The notes: generated from the letters alone by a model not told the origin. Shown: positions 51,568-61,275, counted from the stretch's first letter. The stretch: DNA of 64,000 nucleotides from Pseudomonas sp. SG20056 (GCF_031764535.1 NZ_CP134499.1:372001-436000), one strand, 5' to 3'. A program made the numbers and translations.

Positions 51568-51846
51568 ATGGCCAAGATCACCGTAGAACGTCCCCACACC
51601 CTGGGGCGCGAAGTCGCCCGGGAAAAAGCCGAGCAACTGGCCGAGCGCCTGGCTCGCGAATATGACGTGCGTTACCGCTGGAATGGCGACACGCTGGAGT
51701 TTAAGCGCAGCGGCGCGGATGGCCGTATTGAGGTGCATGACCAGAGTGTGCGCGTTCAGCTCAGCCTGGGTCTGTTGCTGTCGGCGATGAGCGGCAGCAT
51801 CAAACGCGAGATCGAAGAGGTGCTGGACAAAAATCTGCAGGCCTGA
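51568..51846 (+). CDS. Polyhydroxyalkanoic acid system family protein (granule-region small protein)
   Basis: 92 residues starting MAKITVERPHTLGREVAREKAEQLAERLAREYDVRYRW and ending KREIEEVLDKNLQA, a conserved small protein usually encoded beside pha genes (PHA_gran_rgn family). GGAG lies about nine bases before the ATG. It may bind PHA granules or a lipid surface; the role is not established. It stands between the ubi operon (divergent) and phaI. Confidence 0.88.
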   Translation: MAKITVERPHTLGREVAREKAEQLAERLAREYDVRYRWNGDTLEFKRSGADGRIEVHDQSVRVQLSLGLLLSAMSGSIKREIEEVLDKNLQA

Positions 51847-52004
51847 GGTTACGGCCGTTGCTGATCTCTTGCTGATCTCTTGTTGAGCGTGGCTCCTGCA
51901 ATTTTCCGCATGCTTAGTATGCGGTTTCTAATTTTCATCGATACCGTGCACCTAAGCCTGCATTCCGTGGGCGTTTCCTCGAAACACTTAGAGTGAGGTG
52001 CACC

Positions 52005-52445
52005 ATGTCGAAAGTTGCCGTTAAAAAGAAAGCCGCCGTTGAAGAAACCAGCAGCGTGCTGAGCGACGCCAAAGTCTACGCTCGCAAAATCTGGCTGGCG
52101 GGTCTGGGCGCATACGCCAAAGCCGGTCAGGAAGGTTCCGAGTACTTCAAAGAGCTCGTGAAGAGCGGCGAAGGCGTTGAAAAACAAGGCAAAAAACTGG
52201 TCAACGAACAAGTTGAAGCAGCCAACAGCCAGATCGACAGCGTTAAGAGCACTGTCACCAGCAATGTCAGCAGCGTGAAAGGCAAGTTTGAAGTGCAGCT
52301 CGACAAGATCGAGAAAGCCTTCGACAACCGTGTTGCCAGCGCCCTGAACCGCATGGGTATCCCGTCCAAGCAGGATGTTGAAGCACTCTCTGCTAAGCTG
52401 GATGAGCTGAGCGCGTTGCTCGAGCACGTCGCGCGTACCAAGTAA
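52005..52445 (+). CDS. phaI: Phasin PhaI
   Basis: 146 residues from ATG 52005. Phasin signature: VYARKIWLAGLGAYAKAGQEGSEYFKELVKSGE, then a long amphipathic coiled coil up to KLDELSALLEHVARTK. It coats medium-chain PHA granules and sets their size and number. phaF follows 10 bases later, so phaI-phaF form one operon facing phaD. In P. putida PhaD activates this operon. Confidence 0.94.
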   Translation: MSKVAVKKKAAVEETSSVLSDAKVYARKIWLAGLGAYAKAGQEGSEYFKELVKSGEGVEKQGKKLVNEQVEAANSQIDSVKSTVTSNVSSVKGKFEVQLDKIEKAFDNRVASALNRMGIPSKQDVEALSAKLDELSALLEHVARTK

Positions 52446-52455
52446 GGAGAGCAGG

Positions 52456-53235
52456 ATGGCTGTCAAAAAGAAAACCGAAAAGCAAACCACTTCCTGGATC
52501 GGCGAAGTAGAAAAATACTCGCGTCAAATCTGGCTGGCTGGTTTGGGTGCCTACTCCAAGGTCAGCAAGGACGGCAACAAGCTGTTCGACACGCTGGTCA
52601 AGGACGGCGAAAAAGCTGAGAAGCAAGCCAAGACCGAAGTCGACAAGCAAGTTGGCGCAGTGAAGACCACTGTGGGTTCGAAAGTGGACACTGCCAAATC
52701 GAAAGTCGATGAAGTCAAAGACAAGGCTATTGGCAAGTGGGGCGAGCTGGAAGAAGCCTTCGACAAGCGTCTGAACAATGCCATTTCGCGTCTCGGCGTA
52801 CCGAGCCGCAATGAAGTGAAAGCGCTCAACGCCAAAGTTGAAAGCCTGACCAAGCAGATCGAGCAACTGACCGGTGTTTCGGTCAAGTCGGTAAAGCCTG
52901 CGGTGAAGAAAGTAGCGGCCAAACCTGCTGCTAAGCCAGCAGCCAAACCGGCAGCTAAAGCAGCCGCCAAGCCTGCAGCGAAACCTGCTGCCAAGCCAGC
53001 CGCTAAACCGGCCGTCAAGGCTGCAGCCAAACCAGCGGCTAAACCTGCTGCCAAAGCTGCCGCTAAGCCTGCAGCCAAACCAGTGGCGAAACCTGCTGCC
53101 AAGCCAGCTGCTAAACCAGCCGCCAAGGCACCAGCCAAGCCTGCAGTCGCCAAACCAGCTGCTGCTCCGGTAGCTGCTGCACCTGCACCGGCCGCTGCGC
53201 CTGCTGCACCCGTGACACCTGCCGCCCAGTCGTAA
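52456..53235 (+). CDS. phaF: Phasin PhaF with histone-like AAKPA repeats
   Basis: 259 residues. The N-terminal phasin domain (about 1-140) is homologous to PhaI (YSRQIWLAGLGAYSKVSKDGNKLFDTLVK). It is followed by a basic tail of about 100 residues made of AAKPA-type repeats, then an Ala/Pro-rich end. The tail resembles histone H1 and AlgP and binds DNA, letting PhaF link granules to the nucleoid (known in P. putida). The repeat region is prone to length change between strains. AGGAG ribosome-binding site. A 13-bp-stem terminator follows. Confidence 0.95.
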   Translation: MAVKKKTEKQTTSWIGEVEKYSRQIWLAGLGAYSKVSKDGNKLFDTLVKDGEKAEKQAKTEVDKQVGAVKTTVGSKVDTAKSKVDEVKDKAIGKWGELEEAFDKRLNNAISRLGVPSRNEVKALNAKVESLTKQIEQLTGVSVKSVKPAVKKVAAKPAAKPAAKPAAKAAAKPAAKPAAKPAAKPAVKAAAKPAAKPAAKAAAKPAAKPVAKPAAKPAAKPAAKAPAKPAVAKPAAAPVAAAPAPAAAPAAPVTPAAQS

Positions 53236-53252
53236 GACGCGTAGCAGTCAAC

Positions 53253-53283
53253 GCAAACGCCCGGCCTAGTGCCGGGCGTTTGC
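53253..53283. terminator. Bidirectional terminator between phaF and phaD
   Basis: Perfect 13-bp stem GCAAACGCCCGGC (53253-53265) / GCCGGGCGTTTGC (53271-53283), loop CTAGT, with A-rich and T-rich edges. It sits between convergent phaF and phaD and can serve both. Confidence 0.9.
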
Positions 53284-53298
53284 GTTTATCCATTCGCG

Positions 53299-53913
53299 TT
53301 AATCTTCCAGGTAGCGCTGCGCCAGGTGTTCGGCGGCGTAGCGCGACTCTTCTGCCAGGTGTGGAGCCACCAGCATCATCACCTGATACACCACCAGGCG
53401 ACTTTCACCTTCGCGGCCGATGATGCGTTGGTAATCCAGGGAAAACAGCAGGGTCAGGGTGATCTGCTCGACCAATTGGCCCAGTGACTGGGTATCGCTT
53501 TGCAGCTGGCCATCAAGTTGCAGTTGGGCGAGCAGTTCGGCCAGCGCGCGTTTCAGGTTGTTGAGCCAGTGACGCATGCCACGTTCCAGTTTTGGCAAGC
53601 GGCTGGTCAGGTTGGACAGGTCCTGGAAGAGGAAGCGGTAGTGCGCCAGGCGTTCTACAATCAGGTGCAGAAACAGCCAGTAGTCTTCCACGTCCAGCTG
53701 TGCGTCTTCGGGCGGTGAGAGCAGCGGCGCGAGTTCCGCCTGAAAGCGCTCGAACAGGCCGAGGATCAGCGGTTCTTTGCCGTGAAAGTGGTAGTACAGA
53801 TTGCCCGGGCTGATGCCCAGTTCGTTGGCGATTTCCAAGGTGGAGACATTCGGTTCGCCCTTCTGATTGAACAGCAGCAGGGCACATTCGAGGATTCTGT
53901 CGCGGGTTTTCAT
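53299..53913 (-). CDS. phaD: TetR-family regulator PhaD
   Basis: 204 residues. TetR N-terminal helix-turn-helix: RDRILECALLLFNQKGEPNVSTLEIANELGISPGNLYYHFHGKEPLI. The ligand-binding domain follows. In P. putida PhaD is an activator of phaC1 and phaI-phaF that senses a CoA intermediate of fatty-acid oxidation. Last gene of the phaC1-phaZ-phaC2-phaD run, convergent with phaF. Confidence 0.95.
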   Translation of the reverse strand: MKTRDRILECALLLFNQKGEPNVSTLEIANELGISPGNLYYHFHGKEPLILGLFERFQAELAPLLSPPEDAQLDVEDYWLFLHLIVERLAHYRFLFQDLSNLTSRLPKLERGMRHWLNNLKRALAELLAQLQLDGQLQSDTQSLGQLVEQITLTLLFSLDYQRIIGREGESRLVVYQVMMLVAPHLAEESRYAAEHLAQRYLED

Positions 53914-54000
53914 CCGGTCTTCTTATTCTGGCCGCGGGAAGGCTGACGATACCTGGCCGCAATGGCTTGCGGCCAGTCTGATCATGCGTGGCTGGGTGTT

Positions 54001-55683
54001 TTAGCGCACATGCACATAGGTGCCGGGTGCGGCTTCCATGGCCGGGTAGTTCTGGTTGCCCAGGGCCATCAGAGTGTCCTTTTGCTCGCCAGAGCGCTCC
54101 TGCATCCAGTTCAGCCATACTGGCCACCAGCTGCCCTGAACGTGCTCTGCATCGTGGTACCAAGCGCGCGGGTCGCCAGTGAGCTTGGGGTTCTCCAGGT
54201 AATTGGACTTCGGATTGCCTGGCGGGTTGAGAATGCTCTGGATATGCCCGCTGTTGGACAGGATAAAGCGCCGGTCACCGCCCAGCAGCAGGGTCGAGCG
54301 GTACACCGCATCCCAGGGGGTGATGTGGTCGTTGATCCCGGCGACGCTGAAGCTGTCGACCGTGACCTTCTGCAGATCGACCGGGGTGCCGCAAACTTCC
54401 AGGCCGCGCGGGTGAGTCAGCGGGTTGTGCTTGAAGAAGTCGATCAGGTCGCCGTGCAGAGCAGCGGGCAAACGGGTGTTGTCGTTATTCCAGTAAAGAA
54501 TGTCGAAGGCCGGCGGCTGCTTGCCGAGCAGGTAGTTGTTGATCCAGTAGTTCCAGATCAGGTCGTTGGGGCGCATCCAGGCGAACACCCGTGCCATGTC
54601 GCGACCGTCTAGCACGCCCTGCTGGTAGGAGCGGCGTTTGGCGGCTTCGAGGGTTAGCTCGTCGGCAAACAGCATAGCCGGGCTGTCGATCTGGCTGTCC
54701 AGCAGGCTGACCATATAGGTGGCGCTGGCTACTTTGCGTAGCTGACGCTTGGCTTGTAGGTGGCCTTGCAGCGCGGCGATGGTCAGGCCGCCGGCGCAGG
54801 CGCCGAGCAGGTTAACGTCCTTGCTGCCGGTGATTTCGCGGCAGGCGTCGATGGCGACTTCCAGCGCTTCCACGTAGCTAGAAAGCCCCCACTCGCGGTG
54901 TCGCGGGTCAGGGTTGCGCCAGCTGACCACGAAGGTCTGCAGGCCATTCTTCAGTGCGTACTGGACGAAGCTCTTCTCGCTGGAGAGGTCGAAGATATAG
55001 AACTTGTTGATTTGCGGCGGAACGATCAGCAGCGGCTTGGCGTACTGCTTTTCGCTCATCGGCTTGTACTGGATCAGTTCCAGCAGTTCACTGCGAAACA
55101 CCACGGCGCCGCTGGTGGTGGCCAGGTTACGGCCGACTTCGAAAGCGTGTTTGCTGACCTGGCTGGGCATACCGTCGTTGTTCACCAGGTCATCGAACAG
55201 ATGCGTCACACCTTTGAACAGGCTGCTGCCACCACTGTTGAACAGCTCTTTGATGACTTGCGGGTTGAGCAGGGTGTTGCTGGGAGCCAGGGCGTCGCCG
55301 AGCAGGGTGGCGACAAAGCGCGCACGGGCACGGTCGTCAGCGTCCAGGTTGCTTTCGTCGATCCAACTGTTCAACTGCTTCTGGCAGGCCAGGTAGGCTT
55401 GTAGGCTGCGGCTGTAGATCGGGTTATCACGCCAGGTCGGGTCGGCGAAGCGCGGGTCCTGCGGGTTGACCTTGAACGGCTTGTCACCCAGCAGCACGCG
55501 ACCGAGTTGGCCGCCCAGTGCGGCGACATGGCGGGCGCTGTGGATGGGTTGTTTGATTCCTTGCAGCGCCAGGCCGCGCAGGGTGGACAGCAGGTCGCGG
55601 CCGCGCAGACCGACCACTGCGTTTTGCGCGTTCATCGCGCTGCTGCGTACGGGCAGGGCACGTTTGGCAGGTTGGTCTCGCAT
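54001..55683 (-). CDS. phaC2: Class II PHA synthase 2
   Basis: 560 residues from ATG 55683 (GGAG upstream); the frame is open 15 codons further up, but with this start the nucleophile falls at C296, as in PhaC1. The lipase-like box is GACAG, with the catalytic Asp region GINDHITPW and the His in SNSGHIQSILNPPGNP. It polymerises (R)-3-hydroxyacyl-CoA (C6-C14) into medium-chain PHA on granules. The sequence is clearly a paralogue of the synthase encoded two genes upstream. Confidence 0.96.
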   Translation of the reverse strand: MRDQPAKRALPVRSSAMNAQNAVVGLRGRDLLSTLRGLALQGIKQPIHSARHVAALGGQLGRVLLGDKPFKVNPQDPRFADPTWRDNPIYSRSLQAYLACQKQLNSWIDESNLDADDRARARFVATLLGDALAPSNTLLNPQVIKELFNSGGSSLFKGVTHLFDDLVNNDGMPSQVSKHAFEVGRNLATTSGAVVFRSELLELIQYKPMSEKQYAKPLLIVPPQINKFYIFDLSSEKSFVQYALKNGLQTFVVSWRNPDPRHREWGLSSYVEALEVAIDACREITGSKDVNLLGACAGGLTIAALQGHLQAKRQLRKVASATYMVSLLDSQIDSPAMLFADELTLEAAKRRSYQQGVLDGRDMARVFAWMRPNDLIWNYWINNYLLGKQPPAFDILYWNNDNTRLPAALHGDLIDFFKHNPLTHPRGLEVCGTPVDLQKVTVDSFSVAGINDHITPWDAVYRSTLLLGGDRRFILSNSGHIQSILNPPGNPKSNYLENPKLTGDPRAWYHDAEHVQGSWWPVWLNWMQERSGEQKDTLMALGNQNYPAMEAAPGTYVHVR

Positions 55684-55875
55684 TGGGCAACACTCCGTCG
55701 TCAAACCATGAGACTTGATAAGCAGCAAGGCTTATACCAATGCGCGCACATGGGCGTTCCAGACTGCCGCGCGCTAATTCTCAGGTAATACAACGTGCCC
55801 GAAAGTGGGTCAAGCGCTGTGCTTCGGCACGGCCCCGGTGCGTGCTGTTGACGTGCTCGCCCAGCTTGAGTGCGC

Positions 55876-56736
55876 TTAGCCGAGCGTGCGGGCTGGCGCG
55901 GGTTGCGGGTGCATGATCGCGCGCTGACGCTCTTCCTCGAGGAATTTCATGATGATCGGCGCGACGGCTTCGGCGCGGGTTACCAGGAACAGGTGGCCGT
56001 CGTCGATCACGTGCAGCTCGGAGTTGGGGATACGCCAGGCCAGCAGGCGCATATTCACCAGCGGGATCAGCGGATCGTCGTCGCCGGCCATCACCAGCGT
56101 CGGTTGGCGGATCTTGTGCAGCCAGTGGATGCTGGTCCAGCCAAGGCCGGCAAACAGCTGCCAGTAGTAGCCCATTTTGCCGCCCGAACGGACTTTACTG
56201 GCATGTGCCAGCGCCAGTTTCGGGTCGCGGCGGAATGCGCCGCCGTAGATTTCTGGAGCAATCTGCACGCCGTAGGACGGTTGCACATAACGCCGCGGGC
56301 TGGCCATGCACCAGAGCACCTTGGGTTTACCAGGCACCATCACCGCGCCGGCTGAAGTGGCCGCGAGGATCAGTTTCTTACAACGCTCCGGGTAGTCGTG
56401 GGCGAATTGCTGCGCCAGGGCGCCGCCCCAGGACACGCCAATTGCATTGACCTGACCGTAGTCGAGGTAATCGAGCATGCGTGCGGCGAGTTTGGCCAAG
56501 CCAGGAAAGCGATACGGCGTGCTGGGCGTGGAGGAACCACCAACGCCTGGCACGTCGAAGGCAATGACCTCCAGGCCGGGGTCCAGGGCGCGCACGAACG
56601 GCATGACCAGCTCCAGGTTGGCCCCGATGCCGTTGAAAATCAGCAGCGGGGTCATCTTGCCGTTGCCGGGGCGAACCGCGGTGCGGATGGTCTGGCCGTC
56701 CAGTTCGATGGTACGGAATACGAAAGGTAGCGACAT
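55876..56736 (-). CDS. phaZ: Intracellular PHA depolymerase
   Basis: 286 residues from ATG 56736 (MSLPFVFRTIELDGQTIRTAVRPG); a TTG six codons earlier is less likely. Alpha/beta hydrolase with nucleophile S102 in GVSWGG, matching the known medium-chain depolymerases, and His near DDGHLFLV. It breaks down stored PHA to 3-hydroxyacids. It lies between phaC1 and phaC2 in the standard Pseudomonas order. Confidence 0.95.
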   Translation of the reverse strand: MSLPFVFRTIELDGQTIRTAVRPGNGKMTPLLIFNGIGANLELVMPFVRALDPGLEVIAFDVPGVGGSSTPSTPYRFPGLAKLAARMLDYLDYGQVNAIGVSWGGALAQQFAHDYPERCKKLILAATSAGAVMVPGKPKVLWCMASPRRYVQPSYGVQIAPEIYGGAFRRDPKLALAHASKVRSGGKMGYYWQLFAGLGWTSIHWLHKIRQPTLVMAGDDDPLIPLVNMRLLAWRIPNSELHVIDDGHLFLVTRAEAVAPIIMKFLEEERQRAIMHPQPAPARTLG

Positions 56737-56891
56737 GCGCAAAAGCCCTATCAATTAAAACGCTGGATCAGACCCTCCGGGTCTTTTCCAGAAACACCAG
56801 GGCTAAGCCTGGTTCGCCTCACCCGCGCCAATGAGCGGGTGGGCGAGCGACACCTCCAGTGCCGCGGGCAGTGTGCGCAGTGCGCAGGTGA

Positions 56892-58571
56892 TCAACGTTC
56901 GTGAACGTAAGTACCGGGGGCTGCTTCGCCGGCCGGATGTTTCTTGTTGCCCAGTTGGCTCGGTGCCTTTTTCTGCGCGCCGGAGCGCTCGCCCAGCCAG
57001 ACCTGCCAATGCAGCCACCAGGAATCGGCGTGCTTGGTCGAGCTGGCTTGCCAGGTTTTCGGGTCCGCGTGCATCTGGGTGTTGGTCATGTAGCGTGCTT
57101 TCGGGTTGCCCGGCGGGTTGAGAATGCTCTGAATATGCCCGCTGTTGGACAGGACGAACTCGACATTGCCACCGAACAGATTGGCCGACTTGTAGCACGA
57201 CTCCCACGGCGTAATGTGGTCGGTGGTGCCGGCCACGCAGTAGAGGTCGCTGGTGACCTGCTTGAGGTCGATTGGCGTGCCGCAGACTTCCAGTGCGCCC
57301 GCGCGGATCAGCGGGTTGGACTGGAACATCTCGATAAACTCGCCATGCAGGGCAGCCGGTAGGCGCGTGGTGTCGTTGTTCCAGTAAAGGATGTCGAACA
57401 CTGGCGGCTCGTTGCCGAGCAGGTAGTTGTTGACCCAGTAGTTCCAGATCAGGTCGTTGGGGCGCATCCAGGCGAACACCTTGGCCATGTCGCTGCCTTC
57501 CAGCACACCGGCCTGATAGGAACGGCGCTTGGCCAGCTCCAGGCTTTTTTCGTCGGCGAACAGCGCCACATCGGTTTCCAGACGGTTATCCAGCACGCTG
57601 ACCAGCAGGGTCAGGGCATGCACCTTCTTCTCACCCAGCGCGGCGTAATGGCCCAACAGCGAGGTGGTGGTCAGGCCGCCGGAGCAGGCGCCGAGCATGT
57701 TGATGTCTTTGCTGCCGGTGACGGCGGTGACCACGTCGATGGCTTCTTTCAGCGCTTCGATATAGGTCGACAGGCCCCACTCGCGGTGTGCCTTGGTCGG
57801 GTTGCGCCAGCTCACCACGAAGGTCTGAATGCCGTTGCGCAGCAGGAAGCGCGCCACACTTTTTTCCGGCGACAGGTCGAAGACGTAGAACTTGTTGATC
57901 TGTGGCGGCACCACCAGCAGTGGGCGCTCGTGTACCTGCTCGGTGATTGGCTTGTACTGGATCAGCTCGAGCAGGTCGTTGCGGAAAATCACTGCGCCAT
58001 CGGTGGTGGCCAGGCTTTTGCCGACCTCGAAGGCGTTCATGTTGACCTGGCTGGGCATGCCACCGTTGTTGACGATGTCCTGGGCCAGGTGCGACAGACC
58101 GTCGAGCAAGCTCTTGCCGCCGGTTTCAAAGAAGCGTTTAACCGCGGCCGGGTTGGCCATGCTGTTGCTGGGGGCCATGGCTTCGGTCATCAGGTTGATC
58201 ACGAAGTGGCCACGGCTGGCATCCTGTTCGGACAGGTTGCTGTGTTCGACCCAGTCATGCAGCTCCTTGCGCCAGGCCAGGTAGGTTTGCAGGTAGCGGC
58301 GGTACAGCGGATTCTGGCTCCAGGCGGGATCGGCAAAGCGCCGGTCGCCATCGGCGGGGGTGAGGTCGGATTGGCCGAGCATCACGTTCTTCAGCTCCAT
58401 GCTGAAGTGGGCAAGGTGTTTGGCACTGTGCAGGGGTTGCTTGAGGGCTTGCTTGAGTACGACTCGGGCGGAGCTAAGTAGGTCTTTACCGCGGATGCCG
58501 ATCACCGGGTTAAGGCCCAGCGTGTTCTCGGAGGCCTGGTGTTTCAGGTCATCATTATTCTTATCTGTCAT
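56892..58571 (-). CDS. phaC1: Class II PHA synthase 1
   Basis: 559 residues, usual length. The start MTDKNNDDLKHQASENTLGL matches PhaC1 proteins. The nucleophile is C296 in GACSGG; the Asp lies in GTTDHITPWESCYK and the His in SNSGHIQSILNPPGNPKARY. It is the main medium-chain PHA synthase. First gene of the pha operon, with about 370 bases of regulatory space upstream. Confidence 0.97.
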   Translation of the reverse strand: MTDKNNDDLKHQASENTLGLNPVIGIRGKDLLSSARVVLKQALKQPLHSAKHLAHFSMELKNVMLGQSDLTPADGDRRFADPAWSQNPLYRRYLQTYLAWRKELHDWVEHSNLSEQDASRGHFVINLMTEAMAPSNSMANPAAVKRFFETGGKSLLDGLSHLAQDIVNNGGMPSQVNMNAFEVGKSLATTDGAVIFRNDLLELIQYKPITEQVHERPLLVVPPQINKFYVFDLSPEKSVARFLLRNGIQTFVVSWRNPTKAHREWGLSTYIEALKEAIDVVTAVTGSKDINMLGACSGGLTTTSLLGHYAALGEKKVHALTLLVSVLDNRLETDVALFADEKSLELAKRRSYQAGVLEGSDMAKVFAWMRPNDLIWNYWVNNYLLGNEPPVFDILYWNNDTTRLPAALHGEFIEMFQSNPLIRAGALEVCGTPIDLKQVTSDLYCVAGTTDHITPWESCYKSANLFGGNVEFVLSNSGHIQSILNPPGNPKARYMTNTQMHADPKTWQASSTKHADSWWLHWQVWLGERSGAQKKAPSQLGNKKHPAGEAAPGTYVHER

Positions 58572-58945
58572 CTACAACGCTCCATTGTCCTGAGACGAAA
58601 TACCGGCGTACTGCTGTGCACGGCGACACAGGGCTAAGGGCCAGGTATTGCCCGGATTACCAAGGGCGGATCGCTCCGCAATCGTCCTCGTCGCAGGGGC
58701 TGCCTGGCGCGAGAAACTTCCAACTACTTGGTTACCCGAGTTTGAGAATTTGTGCAAGCCGGCCGCGATCCAGGCCGAATGTGCGATGAGTATGCAGGTA
58801 AGGATTAGAAAATGCGCTCTAACCAGCCAGGATCAACGGGCTAGACGGGCTGCTGCGCTGCGGCAGATTGCCGCTCGGCAGGGTTGACCTGAGGAAATCA
58901 CTGAAGCGCCTGAGCCAATTACTGACGGCATGTCGCTTCGGCCGT
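58572..58945. other. Intergenic regulatory region upstream of phaC1
   Basis: 374 bases without a supported gene. It must hold the phaC1 promoter(s), read to the left. A weak sigma-70-like candidate on the reverse strand is TTGCAC (58752-58757) and TAACCA (58729-58734), 17 bases apart. A short palindrome GCGGA-TCGC-TCCGC lies at 58666-58679 and could be an operator, for example for PhaD. No convincing sigma-54 pair (GG-N10-GC) was found. Short open frames here are not supported. Confidence 0.4.
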
Positions 58946-59320
58946 TCACAGCATTAATTTGACCACGCTTTCGCTGGGGTCACGGGACTTGCCGGCGGCG
59001 GCGAGGGTGGCGAGGTAATCGCTCCACAGTTCCGTCTGACGCAGAGACAGCTGTTCCAGATAATCCCAGGTGAACAGGCCGCTGTCGTGGCCGTCATCGA
59101 AGGTCAGTTTGAGGGCGTAGTTGCCGGCGGGCTCGATCTTGCTCAGGCCGACATGCAGCTTGCCGGTTTGCAGGATGGGTTTGCCATGACCCTGCACTTC
59201 TGCCGACGGCGAATGCACGCGCAGAAACTCGGCGGGCAGGGTGTAGTGCTCGTCCGGCCCGTAGTGCAGCTCCAGGGTTTTCGAGGCTTTGTGCAGTTTT
59301 ATTGCGGTTGGGATGCGCAT
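58946..59320 (-). CDS. DUF971 / gamma-butyrobetaine-hydroxylase-like N-terminal domain protein
   Basis: 124 residues: IPTAIKLHKASKTLELHYGPDEHYTLPAEFLRVHSPSAEVQG, then LTFDDGHDSGLFTWDYLEQL. This is the small DUF971 fold seen as N-terminal part of some hydroxylases and alone in many proteobacteria, where it is linked to iron-sulfur or cofactor handling. The exact role is unknown. It follows hslU on the same strand after a strong hairpin; I recall the same order in P. aeruginosa. Confidence 0.9.
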   Translation of the reverse strand: MRIPTAIKLHKASKTLELHYGPDEHYTLPAEFLRVHSPSAEVQGHGKPILQTGKLHVGLSKIEPAGNYALKLTFDDGHDSGLFTWDYLEQLSLRQTELWSDYLATLAAAGKSRDPSESVVKLML

Positions 59321-59338
59321 GCTCGCTTCCTGAATGGC

Positions 59339-59369
59339 GCCCTGGCCCGGAGAGCATCCGGGCCAGGGC
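59339..59369. terminator. Strong hairpin between hslU and the DUF971 gene
   Basis: Perfect 12-bp GC-rich stem GCCCTGGCCCGG (59339-59350) / CCGGGCCAGGGC (59358-59369) with loop AGAGCAT. No T tract follows on the reverse strand, so it may act as an mRNA stability or attenuation element, not as a full terminator. Confidence 0.65.
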
Positions 59370-59377
59370 GGGGCGCG

Positions 59378-60718
59378 TTACAGAATATAGCGCGACAGGT
59401 CTTCGTCCTGCGCCAACTCGCCGAGGTGGCTGTTGACGTAAGCGGCGTCGATCACGATCGGCGTGCCGTTCTGCTGGCCAGCCAGGTCGCCAGCGCTGAA
59501 AGAGACTTCCTCCAGCAGGCGTTCGAGCAGGGTGTGCAGGCGGCGCGCGCCGATGTTCTCGGTCTTTTCGTTGACCTGATAGGCAATCTCGGCGATGCGC
59601 TTGATGCCTTCGGCGACGAACTGGATGCCCAGGCCTTCGGTGTTCAGCAGTGCGGCGTATTGCTCGGTGAGCGAGGCGTGCGGCTCGGTGAGGATGCGCT
59701 CGAAATCCTGCGGGGTCAGGGCTTTCAGCTCGACACGAATCGGCAGGCGGCCTTGCAGCTCGGGCACCAGGTCGCTCGGCTTGCTCAGGTGGAACGCGCC
59801 GGAGGCGATAAACAGGATATGGTCGGTTTTCACCATGCCCAGCTTGGTGTTTACCGTGCAGCCTTCGATCAGCGGCAGCAGGTCGCGCTGCACACCTTCG
59901 CGGGACACGTCGGCGCCGCCGGTGTTGCCGCGTTTGGCCACCTTGTCGATCTCGTCGATAAACACGATGCCGTTCTGTTCCACGGCTTCCAGGGCCTGGG
60001 CCTTGAGTTCTTCCTCGTTGACCAGGCGCGCGGCTTCTTCATCGCGCACCATCTTCAGGGCTTCCTTGACCTTGAGCTTGCGGCTCTTCTTCTTGCCCTT
60101 GCCCATATTGGAAAACAGGCTTTGCAGCTGGTTGGTCATCTCTTCCATGCCCGGTGGGGTCATGATTTCGATGCCGGCTGGCGCATCGGCCACTTCGATC
60201 TCGATGTCCTTGTCATCCAGCTGACCCTCGCGCAGGCGTTTGCGGAACAGCTGGCGGGTGTTGGAATCACTGGCCGGGGCGGCTTCTTCGCTGAAACCGG
60301 TGCGGGCCGGTGGCAGCAGGGCATCGAGGATGCGCTCTTCGGCGGCATCTTCGGCGCGGTGACGGACTTTGACCATCTCCTGCTCGCGCAGCATCTTGAT
60401 TGCCGCATCGGCGAGGTCACGGATGATCGACTCGACATCGCGGCCGACATAACCGACTTCGGTGAACTTGGTTGCTTCCACCTTGATAAACGGTGCATTG
60501 GCCAGCTTGGCCAGGCGGCGGGCGATCTCAGTTTTGCCGACACCAGTCGGGCCGATCATCAGGATGTTCTTGGGCGTCACTTCAGCGCGCAGCTCTACCG
60601 GCAGCTGCATGCGCCGCCAGCGGTTGCGCAGGGCAATGGCCACGGCGCGCTTGGCGTCGTCCTGGCCGATGATATGGCGGTTGAGTTCGTGAACGATCTC
60701 GCGGGGCGTCATGGACAT
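59378..60718 (-). CDS. hslU: HslU, ATPase subunit of the HslUV protease
   Basis: 446 residues. AAA+ unfoldase: [26 protein letters not shown] at the start, Walker A GPTGVGKT at 56-63, the inserted I-domain (about 110-240), Walker [12 protein letters not shown] and the C-terminal LSRYIL that docks into HslV. It unfolds substrates with ATP and passes them to HslV. It starts 26 bases after the hslV stop. Confidence 0.98.
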   Translation of the reverse strand: MSMTPREIVHELNRHIIGQDDAKRAVAIALRNRWRRMQLPVELRAEVTPKNILMIGPTGVGKTEIARRLAKLANAPFIKVEATKFTEVGYVGRDVESIIRDLADAAIKMLREQEMVKVRHRAEDAAEERILDALLPPARTGFSEEAAPASDSNTRQLFRKRLREGQLDDKDIEIEVADAPAGIEIMTPPGMEEMTNQLQSLFSNMGKGKKKSRKLKVKEALKMVRDEEAARLVNEEELKAQALEAVEQNGIVFIDEIDKVAKRGNTGGADVSREGVQRDLLPLIEGCTVNTKLGMVKTDHILFIASGAFHLSKPSDLVPELQGRLPIRVELKALTPQDFERILTEPHASLTEQYAALLNTEGLGIQFVAEGIKRIAEIAYQVNEKTENIGARRLHTLLERLLEEVSFSAGDLAGQQNGTPIVIDAAYVNSHLGELAQDEDLSRYIL

Positions 60719-60744
60719 GCGGGTTACTCCAGAAGAAGGCGCGC

Positions 60745-61275
60745 TTACTCGGCGCAGTCTTCTTCTTCGATAGTCAAGGTTTGGTTAGTGAAGACACAAA
60801 TGGAGCCGGCAATGTTCAGCGCGGTTTCGGTGATTTCACGGGCACTCAAATCGGTTTTTTGCAGCAGGGCCATGGCCGCTGCCTGGGCGAAGCCGCCGCC
60901 AGAACCCATGGCGATCAGGCCGTGCTCGGGCTCAACCACATCACCGTTGCCGGTGATGATCAGCGAGGCGTCCTTGTTGGCCACGGCCAGCATGGCTTCC
61001 AGGCGGCTCAGCGAACGGTCGGTGCGCCAGTCTTTGGCCAGCTCGACGGCGGCGCGCACCAGATGGCCCTGGTGTTTTTCCAGCTGGCCTTCAAAGCGTT
61101 CAAACAGGGTAAAGGCGTCGGCGGTAGCGCCGGCGAAGCCGGCCAACACCTGGCCGTGGTAAAGGCGGCGAACTTTTTTCGCGTTGCCTTTCATCACGGT
61201 ATTGCCGAGGGACACCTGGCCGTCGCCGCCCATGACGACTTTGCCGTTGCGGCGCACTGAAACGATGGTGGTCAA
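60745..61275 (-). CDS. hslV: HslV, peptidase subunit of the HslUV protease (TTG start)
   Basis: 176 residues when started at TTG 61275. This start gives mature [19 protein letters not shown] with the catalytic N-terminal Thr after Met removal; the upstream in-frame GTG (61290) would put five extra residues before it and block activity. GGAG lies nine bases before the TTG. Family motifs [17 protein letters not shown] and [11 protein letters not shown] are present. It forms the proteolytic double hexamer of the HslUV complex, part of heat-shock quality control. Confidence 0.96.
   Translation of the reverse strand: MTTIVSVRRNGKVVMGGDGQVSLGNTVMKGNAKKVRRLYHGQVLAGFAGATADAFTLFERFEGQLEKHQGHLVRAAVELAKDWRTDRSLSRLEAMLAVANKDASLIITGNGDVVEPEHGLIAMGSGGGFAQAAAMALLQKTDLSAREITETALNIAGSICVFTNQTLTIEEEDCAE

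Noticed and set aside
52915-53160. Repetitive stretch in phaF considered as a separate repeat element
   Set aside because: It encodes the AAKPA repeats of the histone-like tail, in frame and expected for PhaF.
56755-56891. Terminator between phaC1 and phaZ
   Set aside because: Small hairpins exist (CACCCGC / GCGGGTG at 56820-56841) but without a T tract on the reverse strand; the genes are likely still co-transcribed.
58572-58945. Sigma-54 promoter upstream of phaC1
   Set aside because: No GG-N10-GC pair with adequate flanks was found on the coding strand by eye; only a weak sigma-70-like pair is noted.
59087-61162. 691-codon forward open frame opposite hslU and hslV
   Set aside because: Both reverse genes are certain by motif; the forward translation has no recognisable domain.
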